In this document: one piece after another, positions 5,466-11,847 of the stretch
Numbering within the stretch: the stretch's first letter is position 1
Layout: every line of letters begins with the position of its first letter
Assembly (NCBI GenBank): GCA_946061495.1
Contig: CAMGSV010000041.1
Span: 1-14,653 of the forward strand
Length of the DNA: 14,653 nt
Direction: 5' to 3'
Source of the DNA: an uncultured Spirochaetales bacterium
GTDB taxonomy: Bacteria > Spirochaetota > Spirochaetia > Treponematales > Treponemataceae
Translations under genes and position numbers: made by a program
The notes under the pieces: generated by a model
The model's database searches: none
The model's input: only the letters and a program-made list of their open reading frames with translations
Told to the model about the DNA's origin: nothing

Positions 5466-6071
5466 ATGGTATTGGAAAACAAGCTGGGAATCGGAAATCC
5501 CCAGAGCCTTGCGCAGGAAGAAGAGAGACTCAGCAAGGCACGAGCCAGACAACTGTTTGAGCAAGGTGTACTTGACACATTGGAGCCGGGAACCTTTGCC
5601 GCCCTGCGGACAATCCACCAGTATCTTTTTGAGGAAATATATCCCTTCGCCGGCAAACTTAGGACAGTAAACATTGCAAAGGGCAGCTTTCGCTTTGTTC
5701 CTGTATTGTATCTGGAAGCGGCCCTTGAAAGCATAGACAAAATGCCCCAGTCAAACATAGACGAGATAGTGGAAAAATACGTGGAGATGAACATTGCCCA
5801 CCCATTCAGGGAAGGCAACGGTCGCAGCACCCGCATCTGGCTTGACTCAATCCTGCGGCATGAGCTCCATCAAGTGGTGGACTGGAGCAAGATTGACAAG
5901 GAGGACTACCTTTTGGCCATGGAGCGAAGCCCCGTCAGGGACACGGAAATCAAGCACCTGCTGAAAGAAGCCCTCACCCCCGACACCAACAATCGGGAGC
6001 TTTACATGAAGGGTATTGACCACAGCTACCACTACGAGGGCTACACCACCTACAAGACCGGGGAAGTATAG
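5466..6071 (+). CDS. Class III Fic-domain AMP transferase, self-inhibited
   Basis: This 201-residue protein carries the Fic motif 'HPFREGNGRSTR' (112-123), with the catalytic histidine H112 and the phosphate-binding GNGR, so it should transfer AMP (or a related group) from a nucleotide onto a protein. The substrate-clamp flap is near 'LRTVNIAKGSFRF' (about 65-77). Near the C-terminus 'SYHYEG' (187-192) fits the inhibitory motif (S/T)xxxE(G/N), and E191 would block the active site. A C-terminal inhibitory helix defines class III, as in the small Neisseria Fic, where self-inhibition is relieved by monomer formation and self-modification. No separate antitoxin gene is present, which agrees with this class. 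Known targets of relatives include topoisomerases; the target here is not known. The start follows a -10 box by six bases with no Shine-Dalgarno. Confidence 0.9.
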   Translation: MVLENKLGIGNPQSLAQEEERLSKARARQLFEQGVLDTLEPGTFAALRTIHQYLFEEIYPFAGKLRTVNIAKGSFRFVPVLYLEAALESIDKMPQSNIDEIVEKYVEMNIAHPFREGNGRSTRIWLDSILRHELHQVVDWSKIDKEDYLLAMERSPVRDTEIKHLLKEALTPDTNNRELYMKGIDHSYHYEGYTTYKTGEV

Positions 6072-6093
6072 CGCTCTACAGTCATCCCAACGG

Positions 6094-6166
6094 AAGACAC
6101 CGTCCTCTTGAAAATCTAACCAGCCTCCACGGCCGCCCTGCCGTGTGGGGTGCAGTGAGGTTGACA
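6094..6166 (+). repeat. Cassette repeat copy C
   Basis: This is a 73-bp near-perfect duplicate of copy B, starting 23 bp after the fic stop. It includes codons DTVLLKI and a stop that match the antitoxin's end but here belong to no gene. It ends in GTTGACA; no -10 box follows at 16-18 bp. Recombination between B and C would remove fic as a 730-bp unit. Confidence 0.95.
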
Positions 6167-6305
6167 AGGACTGCCCTTTGCCTTGAAGGCAGCAGACGCC
6201 CCTTACATCTACTCAGAGGAAAATATGCTCTTTCTGCGACAGGCAATAGCCCAGATTGAAGCCGGCAAGGGGCAGGTTCATGAGCTGAAGGAGATTCCCC
6301 AATGA
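6165..6305 (+). pseudogene. C-terminal fragment of a YefM/Phd-type antitoxin
   Basis: Directly after repeat C an open frame of 46 codons (stop TGA 6303-6305) reads 'LPFALKAADAPYIYSEENM' and then 'LRQAIAQIEAGKGQVHELKE'. The latter is the toxin-binding C-terminal pattern of YefM-like antitoxins (a helix with Q-I-x-A-G-K-G and then H-E-L). The DNA-binding N-terminal half and a start codon are absent, so the gene was cut at or by the repeat. Its stop overlaps the toxin start (ATGA), and AAGGAG precedes that start, as in intact yefM-yoeB pairs. Confidence 0.75.
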
Positions 6306-6485
6306 TCAAGGTTTGGGCAGAGTGGCCTGGAATGATTATTGTATATTCTTCTAGAGCCCCTCAAGCACGAGCTTTCCGGCTATTGGAGTCGCCGCATAGA
6401 CTCCGCCAATCGGCTTGTATACACCACAGAGGAGGACAAGCTCTATATCGTTCAGTGCGGGACTCACTATCATCAGGAAAAATAG
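6302..6485 (+). pseudogene. Disrupted YoeB-type toxin
   Basis: The ATG at 6302 begins MIKVWAE like YoeB, but the next expected residues (AWNDY) lie in a shifted frame, showing a small indel near 6323. From 6354 to the TAG at 6483-6485 a clean frame reads 'EPLKHELSGYWSRRIDSANR' and 'LVYTTEEDKLYIVQCGTHYH', the conserved C-terminal half of YoeB, including the RR and the terminal H-Y-H. About 25-30 central codons are missing between the two parts. YoeB cuts mRNA in the ribosome; this copy cannot make a working toxin. The open frame that runs on to 7039 is not a real gene. Confidence 0.85.
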
Positions 6486-6518
6486 TCCCCGCTGCAAGCG
6501 GACAGCATGAGGCCCCGT

Positions 6519-6553
6519 CCACGGCTGCGGTAGTGTGGGTGCAGGGGGTGGAG
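6519..6553 (+). repeat. Degenerate cassette repeat copy D
   Basis: CCACGGC-GC followed by AGTGTGGGTGCAG matches copy A (13 bp identical in the latter block), but the GTTGACA end is replaced by GGTGGAG. It lies 34 bp after the YoeB remnant and may be the outer edge of the cassette string. The stretch from here to 6610 shows nothing else I recognise. Confidence 0.5.
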
Positions 6554-6610
6554 CACGGTTGGAGGCAGTCTCATTTCATCGCTAGGTGGCCACTAACCCC
6601 CCCCCGCTCC

Positions 6611-8002
6611 TCATTCAGCCTCCGCCGACTGGGACTTCCCGCCGGCCCGGTCCATCCGCCGGAAAAAGGACAGCACCAGGGGCACGCTCACCAGAACGGA
6701 AAGGATGTCCGCCATCGGCTGAATCAGCTCCACGCCGGTGAGGCCCCAGATGTTCGGCAGCACAAAGGCCAGAGGCAAAAAGAAGATTCCCTGGCGGCAG
6801 CTGGCAAGGAAGGTGGCGGACCTGGCCTGGCCGGTGGACTGGAAGAGCATGTTGCCGCTGACAGACAGGGGCAGGATGGGCATCATCAGAGCCTGGTAGC
6901 GTATGGCCGCCACCCCCACCGTGATGACCTCCGGATCCTTCCTGAACAGGGACACGATTTCTGGCGCCCACACAAACAGCACCGCCCCCACCCCAGTCAG
7001 CAGCACCAACCCCACCACCAGGATGAACGTGTAGGCTGACTTCACCCTGTCGTAGCGGCGGGCACCGTAGCAGAACCCGGCCACAGGCTGGAATCCCTGG
7101 CCCAGCCCCACCATGATGGCCAGCACAAACATGAATATGCGGCCAGTGATGGACATACCCGCAACGGCAGCGTCACCATACACCCCCGCCTGCACATTCA
7201 GGGCCACCGTGGACAGGGAGGCAAGCCCCTGACGTGACAGGGAGGGCAGGCCAATCTTGAAGATTTGGGGAAACCAGCGGGGGAATTGCGGGACAAAAAG
7301 TCCTGGCCGCAGCTGGGCAGTGCTCTTTCCCCGCAGGAACATGGAAAAAAGAATGAGGAAGCTGACGCACTGGCTGGTGAGGGTGGCCACCGCAGCCCCG
7401 GCAATACCCATCTTCAGCACAAAGATGAAAATGGGGTCCAGGATAATGTTCAGAATGCCACCGGCAGTGAGGCCAAGCATGGACAGGGCGGCCCGTCCCT
7501 GGGAACGCAGCAGGTTGTTCAGCACAAAGGAGCTGCACATCACCGGGGCACCCAGCAGGATGTAGCGGCCGTAGTCCTTGGCGTAGGGCAGGATGGTGGG
7601 TGTCGCCCCCAGCAGTGACATGAGCTGGTCATTGAACAGGAGGCCGCCCAGGGCAATCACGGTGCCCCCTGCAATGGAGGAGAAAAAGGCCACCGATGCG
7701 ATGGAGTGGGCATCCTCGCTCTTGCCCGCCCCCAGACTCCGGGACACCAGACTGCCCGCACCCATTCCCAAAGTAAATCCCACCGCCTGGATGATGGCCA
7801 TCAGGGAAAAGACAATGCCCACCGCACCGCTGGCACTAGTTCCCAACTGGGACACAAAGAAGGTGTCCGCCATGTTGTAGATGGAAGTCACCAGCATGGA
7901 GATGACGGTGGGAATGGCCAGCCTGGTCACGAGGGATGGAATCGGTGCTTCCAGCATGGCAGTGAAACGAGCTTGGTTGGCATGTGAGGGGGAAATGCTC
8001 AT
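6611..8002 (-). CDS. MATE-family efflux transporter
   Basis: The ATG at 8002 gives a 463-residue protein of about 12 membrane segments. MATE features include the N-terminal 'IPTVISMLVTSIYNMADTFF', then 'QLGTSASGAVGIVFSLMAII' with 'GMGAGSLVSRSLGAGKSEDA', and the second-half repeat 'GLPSLSRQGLASLSTVALN' and 'GQGFQPVAGFCYGARRYDRV'. MATE proteins export drugs or metabolites with Na+ or H+ exchange; this one resembles the MepA/DinF-like subgroup, with the substrate unknown. The longer frame to 8212 is rejected as a start because the extra 70 residues are not MATE-like and the promoter lies inside them. The gene diverges from the DUF456 gene, and no partner gene is coupled to it. Confidence 0.92.
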   Translation of the reverse strand: MSISPSHANQARFTAMLEAPIPSLVTRLAIPTVISMLVTSIYNMADTFFVSQLGTSASGAVGIVFSLMAIIQAVGFTLGMGAGSLVSRSLGAGKSEDAHSIASVAFFSSIAGGTVIALGGLLFNDQLMSLLGATPTILPYAKDYGRYILLGAPVMCSSFVLNNLLRSQGRAALSMLGLTAGGILNIILDPIFIFVLKMGIAGAAVATLTSQCVSFLILFSMFLRGKSTAQLRPGLFVPQFPRWFPQIFKIGLPSLSRQGLASLSTVALNVQAGVYGDAAVAGMSITGRIFMFVLAIMVGLGQGFQPVAGFCYGARRYDRVKSAYTFILVVGLVLLTGVGAVLFVWAPEIVSLFRKDPEVITVGVAAIRYQALMMPILPLSVSGNMLFQSTGQARSATFLASCRQGIFFLPLAFVLPNIWGLTGVELIQPMADILSVLVSVPLVLSFFRRMDRAGGKSQSAEAE

Positions 8003-8009
8003 ACAATAA

Positions 8010-8038
8010 ATTCTTGCAGATTTCTTCCCTTTATGCAA
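8010..8038 (-). promoter_or_regulatory. Promoter of the MATE gene, leaderless
   Basis: On the minus strand TTGCAT (8038-8033), a 17-nt spacer and AAGAAT (8015-8010, 4 of 6) are followed seven bases later by the ATG. There is no Shine-Dalgarno. Confidence 0.45.
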
Positions 8039-8052
8039 GGGTAAAAATTCGG

Positions 8053-8064
8053 TATAGTATATCC
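8053..8064 (+). promoter_or_regulatory. -10 box of the DUF456/MaoC operon, leaderless
   Basis: TATAGT (8053-8058, 5 of 6) ends six bases before the ATG at 8065 and no Shine-Dalgarno is present. Any -35 box would overlap that of the divergent MATE gene; the best fit is weak. Confidence 0.5.
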
Positions 8065-8574
8065 ATGGATTTAGACGTTTTTTTTGCAATTCTTGGAGCC
8101 ATTTGCCTGTTGATTGGAACCATCGGCTGTGTGCTTCCCATCCTGCCGGGAGTGATTCTGGCTTGGTGCGGCTTGCTGTCCGCCTATTTTTCCCACTATT
8201 GTGACATTCCAACCATGCTGCTGATTATCACCGGTGTTGCCACGGCAGTCATCTCAGTGGTGGACAACCTGATTCCGGTCTACCTTACCAAGCGCACAGG
8301 CGGCAGCAAGGCTGGTGCCTGGGGAGCCACCATCGGGCTCATCGTCGGCATCTTTGTAGGGCCGTGGGGAATAATTCTGGGGCCATTTATAGGAGCCATG
8401 GCAGGAGAATTGATCCACGACAACAGGGACTTTCAGCGGGCGCTGAAATCCGCAACGGGAGCCTTCCTGGGATTCCTGCTGGGAACAGGACTCAAGCTGG
8501 TGCTCAGTGGATTTTTCATCTGGATTTTCATCGAAAGCCTCAAGATGGAACCAGCCTTTGCCTTCCTTGGATAA
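8065..8574 (+). CDS. DUF456 family membrane protein
   Basis: The protein has 169 residues with about four or five membrane segments and glycine-rich loops. The start 'FFAILGAICLLIGTIGCVLP' followed by 'ILPGVILAWCGLLSAYF' is the DUF456 pattern, as is the later 'GAWGATIGLIVGIFVGPWGI' with 'LGPFIGAMAGELI'. The role of this inner-membrane family is not established. The start is the ATG at 8065: the upstream frame back to 7984 has no membrane-protein character and holds the -10 box. The MaoC-like gene follows 30 bp later on the same strand, so the two are probably co-transcribed, but no functional link is known. Confidence 0.85.
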   Translation: MDLDVFFAILGAICLLIGTIGCVLPILPGVILAWCGLLSAYFSHYCDIPTMLLIITGVATAVISVVDNLIPVYLTKRTGGSKAGAWGATIGLIVGIFVGPWGIILGPFIGAMAGELIHDNRDFQRALKSATGAFLGFLLGTGLKLVLSGFFIWIFIESLKMEPAFAFLG

Positions 8575-8604
8575 CACCGAATTTATTTTTTGCGAGGAGA
8601 CGAC

Positions 8605-9036
8605 ATGCATTTAGAAGATTACCCCATGGGCATGGAGTGGAGGACAGAAGCCGTTGCCATCAGCCGAGCAGAATTGCTGGACTTTACCATGCGCTATGAT
8701 CCCCACCCCATCCACTTTGACGACGAGTATGCAAAGACCACCCGCTTCAAGGAAATCATTGCACCGGGCGCCCTCACCTATCTAGTAGTCTGGGGTCCCT
8801 TTATGAAGCTCAATCCCTTTGGAGATGAGCTGGTGGCAGGAAAATCCACCAAGATGGAGTGGCATCTTCCCGTCTATGCAGAAGACCAGCTCACCGGCCG
8901 ATTCTGGGTTTCCAAGAAAGAGCCCTTGGGCAGGGGAAAGGGGTTGCTAGAGATTCAGATTGAGATTCACAATCAGGAGGGAAGGCTCGTTCTCAGCGGG
9001 TTTACAGAAGCGGTGATGCAGTGTCGCCCCACCTAG
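8605..9036 (+). CDS. MaoC-like hotdog-fold dehydratase/thioesterase-type protein
   Basis: This 143-residue protein has the hydratase 2/MaoC motif in 'RYDPHPIHFDDEYAKTTRF' (about residues 31-49), with the aspartate and histidine of the D-x-x-P-x-H core that form the catalytic pair in (R)-specific enoyl-CoA hydratases. 'IIAPGALTYLV' after it forms the central hotdog helix. The likely substrate is an acyl-CoA or acyl-ACP with a double bond at position 2, but this cannot be told from sequence. The ATG at 8605 has GAGGAG about five bases upstream, unlike the leaderless gene before it. The 3' end overlaps the convergent sfsA gene by 35 bp. Confidence 0.85.
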   Translation: MHLEDYPMGMEWRTEAVAISRAELLDFTMRYDPHPIHFDDEYAKTTRFKEIIAPGALTYLVVWGPFMKLNPFGDELVAGKSTKMEWHLPVYAEDQLTGRFWVSKKEPLGRGKGLLEIQIEIHNQEGRLVLSGFTEAVMQCRPT

Positions 9037-9751
9037 CCTCCCGCACCCGCAGCTGATCCGTCTCCACGGCGCAGCAGAGGAACAGCACCTGCACCCCCGC
9101 CGCCATGGCCTCAGCCAAGGCATCGCCAAAGGCGGGATGGGTCGCCACATTGGGACGCACCTCTGCAACCCCATCCATCTGAATCACAAAGGCGGCGATG
9201 CATCGGTAGCCCAGCCGTGACGCTGCGGCGAGCTCCTGCAGATGCTTCACCCCACGTTCTGTGGGAGCGTCGGGGAAATAGCCCACGCCGCCCACCTCCA
9301 GCGTGCAGCCCTTCACCTCCATCAAATAGCGGGGAAAAAGCTGCTCCGACTTGGGACTGAAGGGAAGAAAAGCTGCCTCCTGCCAGAACTCGTTTTTGGG
9401 TTGACCTTCCATGTAAAAGTCGATGCGGGAGCTGCCATAGGAATGCTCTGCCTTGATGAGGCTGAATCCCTGGGTTTCAAGCCATTCACGGGCCACCTTG
9501 TTGGGAGCCTGACTGTCCATGTTCACCAGCCCCAGCCCCGCCTTGTGCACCACCACCAGGTCGTACCGTGTCTTGCGGTTTGGGTTGCCACTGTCCTCCA
9601 GCCACACCCTGGCTCCCGGCAAGAGCAGCTCCTTGCACCTGCCGGTGTTCTTCACGTGCACCGTCTCCCGCCGTCCGTCAAGCTCCACCACCGCCACAAA
9701 GCGGTTTGGTCTGCTGACGAACCGTGCCTCCACCACTGACCTATACTTCAT
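9002..9751 (-). CDS. sfsA: SfsA, sugar fermentation stimulation protein homologue
   Basis: The protein has 249 residues, close to the family length of about 230-250. Hallmarks are 'VHVKNTGRCKELLLPGARVW' (about 31-50), 'RKTRYDLVVVHKAGLGLVNM' with 'SQAPNKVAREWL', 'SSRIDFYM', and 'LMEVKGCTLE'. The D and E-x-K of the last two fit the PD-(D/E)xK nuclease-like core described for SfsA; its biological role (nucleic-acid binding, sugar-gene regulation) is still unclear. The start is the ATG at 9751, with AAGGAT upstream; a longer frame to 9817 overlaps a toxin remnant and is rejected. It is the last gene of the pyrF-pyrKD strand and overlaps the toxin remnant's stop by 11 bp. Confidence 0.93.
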   Translation of the reverse strand: MKYRSVVEARFVSRPNRFVAVVELDGRRETVHVKNTGRCKELLLPGARVWLEDSGNPNRKTRYDLVVVHKAGLGLVNMDSQAPNKVAREWLETQGFSLIKAEHSYGSSRIDFYMEGQPKNEFWQEAAFLPFSPKSEQLFPRYLMEVKGCTLEVGGVGYFPDAPTERGVKHLQELAAASRLGYRCIAAFVIQMDGVAEVRPNVATHPAFGDALAEAMAAGVQVLFLCCAVETDQLRVREARWGDTASPLL

Positions 9752-9947
9752 GGGAATTATCCTTGGCCATTGGTGACAACCTGTCGCTGGCAATCCTATA
9801 CGCCTCACAATCGTCACGCTTGCCTATTGCGATGACTTCTCCCTCAATTTTCTCTTCACGAATCGAATACACTATAGGAACCCGCTTGCTGTCCACATAC
9901 ATTGTGCGATACCCAGACAAATCATATCCATGACAGCTGCCGATTTC
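9741..9947 (-). pseudogene. C-terminal fragment of a RelE-like toxin
   Basis: Reading on in frame past the pyrK-pyrD stop codon (9950-9948) gives 68 codons: 'YDLSGYRTMYVDSKRVPIVY' and 'EGEVIAIGKRDDCEAYRIAS', then DRL and a TAG at 9743-9741. The Y-R-x-x-x-V-D...I-V-Y and 'A-I-G-K-R-D-D...Y-x-I-A' pattern is the C-terminal half of RelE/ParE-superfamily toxins. There is no start codon at the front, no N-terminal half and no antitoxin gene, so I call it a remnant. An internal ATG (MYVDSK) could give 50 residues but lacks a ribosome site. Confidence 0.65.
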
Positions 9948-11756
9948 CTACCCCTGGGCCAGCCCACGGAAATCATCCAGGCGGCTGTAGCCCTTTTCCC
10001 TCATGAACTGGGCCACGCCATCGATGATTTCTGTCATGCAGCGGGGATTCGCAAAGGTGGCAGTTCCCACTTGGACGGCGGCGGCTCCCGCCATGATGAA
10101 TTCCACCGCATCCTGCCAGCAGCTGATGCCCCCCAGCCCCACCACAGGAATCCGCTCCGACTCAGGCAGCTTGTTCAGGTGCTGCACCAAGTCGTAGACC
10201 ATCCGCAGGGCAATGGGCTTTACCGCTGGGCCGGAGAGACCCGCCCGCACATTGTCGAACAGGGGCCGCCCACCATGGATGTCGATTGCCATGGCCTGCA
10301 CCGTGTTGATAAGGCTCAGGGCATCGGCTCCAGCCTTCCGCACCGAGTCGGCCACGGCAATCAAGTCGGGGGCATTGGGAGAAAGCTTCACCATCAGGGG
10401 AATGCCGGGGGCCGCCTCCCGAACGGCAGCAGTAACGGCGGCGGCGGCGCTGCACTCCAGTCCAAAGGCCATGCCACCAGCCTTCACGTTGGGGCAGGAA
10501 ATGTTCAGCTCAATCATGGGAACCGCCGCCTGGGCCAACAAGCGGGCCCCCTCCACGTAGGACTCGATGGTGGAGCCGGAAAGGTTTGCGATGGTGACGG
10601 GAGCCAAGGCCACCATCTGGGGCAGCTGGTGCGCCACAAAATGGGGAATGCCGGGATTCTCCAGGCCGATGGAATTGATGATGCCCCCCGCCGTCTCCTT
10701 GAGCCGAACGCCACCATTTCCCGGCCGCCCCTCCAGCGTCAAGCCCTTGGAGCAGATGCCTCCCAGCCGGTTCACCTCCAGAATCGGCTGGTACTCGCTG
10801 CCGTAGCCAAAGGTGCCGGAGGCGGCAATCACCGGGTTGGCAAAACGAACGCCGGCAATAGTCACCGACAGGTCGGGAGCTCCAGAGGGGGGCTGAGCAT
10901 TCCCCTTGGTGCCAGTGACAATTCGTGTGGGCTTCCGCTCCGGAAAAACAAGAATCTCACCGGGGAAGACAGGACCATCGGCACAGCACCGCTTGTTTCC
11001 CTCCCGTGTGGCAATGGTGCAGCCAAGGCAGGCTCCCATACCGCAGGCCATGGCAGACTCCATGCTCAAAAAGCAGGGCACCCCCGCCTCGCCGCAGATC
11101 TTCTGCAGGTAGGCCAGCAGGGGCTCAGGGCCACAGCCGTACACCACCTGATAGCCAGCCTTCCGCAGGACGGCGGCATCCAGCACCTGGGGAAGCATAC
11201 CCTTGGTGCCGCAGCTGCCGTCATCGGTGGTGACCACCAGATTGGCGGCCTGAAGTCTGTCCAGTCCATAGCTGCCGCTCTTGAATCCGGCGTAGAAATC
11301 GTAGCTTTGGGGAGGCAGCGTCGCCGCAAAGCCTGCCACGGGAGCCACACCAATGCCGCCCCCCACAACACAGACTGCTGCCGCCCCATCCTCCATCCTG
11401 TCCGGCTTGGGGAAGGTGTTGCCCAGAGGACCGATGAGGGACACCCGGTCTCCGGCGGACAGGGAACAAAGCTCTGCCGTCCCCTGCCCCTTCAGGAGAA
11501 TCAGGAAGGTCACCTGCCAGGCTCCTCCGGCCACCTGCTCTGCCCAGTACACGCTGATGGGACGGGACAGCAGCACCTGGGAGGGCTCCCGCCGCAGCAT
11601 GAAGAACTGGCCGGGCTCCACCTGATGGGGCCTTCCGTCGGCGAGACCACCTGCAGGATGATATTCCAGCCGCACCTCGTAGACGCTGGGCTGGATTTCA
11701 CGGGAACTGATGGTACGGGCAGAAGCGAAAACGGGTTCCGCAGAAGAACAGGACAT
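9948..11756 (-). CDS. PyrK-PyrD fusion: NAD-dependent dihydroorotate dehydrogenase, both subunits in one chain
   Basis: This 602-residue protein joins two parts usually made as separate subunits of class 1B dihydroorotate dehydrogenase (dihydroorotate to orotate, pyrimidine synthesis). Residues about 1-270 are PyrK-like: FAD motif 'RPIS' (65-68), NAD-site 'VVGGGIGVAP' (130-139), and four cysteines for a [2Fe-2S] cluster (C238, C243, C246 and C257 or C258). Residues about 295-602 are PyrD-like: 'ELNISCPNVKAGG' with catalytic C421 (class 1B uses Cys), 'INTVQAMAIDI' and 'GLGGISCWQDAVEF'. The linker is about 25 residues, rich in G, P and S. The start at 11756 has AAGGAG five bases upstream; an extension to 11924 would overlap pyrF and is not family-like. 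It lies 91 bp downstream of pyrF, probably in one operon. Confidence 0.93.
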   Translation of the reverse strand: MSCSSAEPVFASARTISSREIQPSVYEVRLEYHPAGGLADGRPHQVEPGQFFMLRREPSQVLLSRPISVYWAEQVAGGAWQVTFLILLKGQGTAELCSLSAGDRVSLIGPLGNTFPKPDRMEDGAAAVCVVGGGIGVAPVAGFAATLPPQSYDFYAGFKSGSYGLDRLQAANLVVTTDDGSCGTKGMLPQVLDAAVLRKAGYQVVYGCGPEPLLAYLQKICGEAGVPCFLSMESAMACGMGACLGCTIATREGNKRCCADGPVFPGEILVFPERKPTRIVTGTKGNAQPPSGAPDLSVTIAGVRFANPVIAASGTFGYGSEYQPILEVNRLGGICSKGLTLEGRPGNGGVRLKETAGGIINSIGLENPGIPHFVAHQLPQMVALAPVTIANLSGSTIESYVEGARLLAQAAVPMIELNISCPNVKAGGMAFGLECSAAAAVTAAVREAAPGIPLMVKLSPNAPDLIAVADSVRKAGADALSLINTVQAMAIDIHGGRPLFDNVRAGLSGPAVKPIALRMVYDLVQHLNKLPESERIPVVGLGGISCWQDAVEFIMAGAAAVQVGTATFANPRCMTEIIDGVAQFMREKGYSRLDDFRGLAQG

Positions 11757-11847
11757 GGTGACTCCTTGCAAATGTGTATCATATTGAAAACATCCCCATC
11801 CCCAAAGCAGCAGCGTCGCCGTTGGCATCAGGGACAGGGACTCCTGC

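Noticed and set aside
6302..7039. A 245-codon plus-strand frame beginning at the YoeB start
   Set aside because: It starts as the toxin remnant but then runs out of frame through the toxin tail and antisense into the MATE gene.
7984..8064. N-terminal extension of the DUF456 protein by 27 residues
   Set aside because: The extension is not membrane-like, overlaps the divergent MATE promoter and contains the gene's own -10 box.
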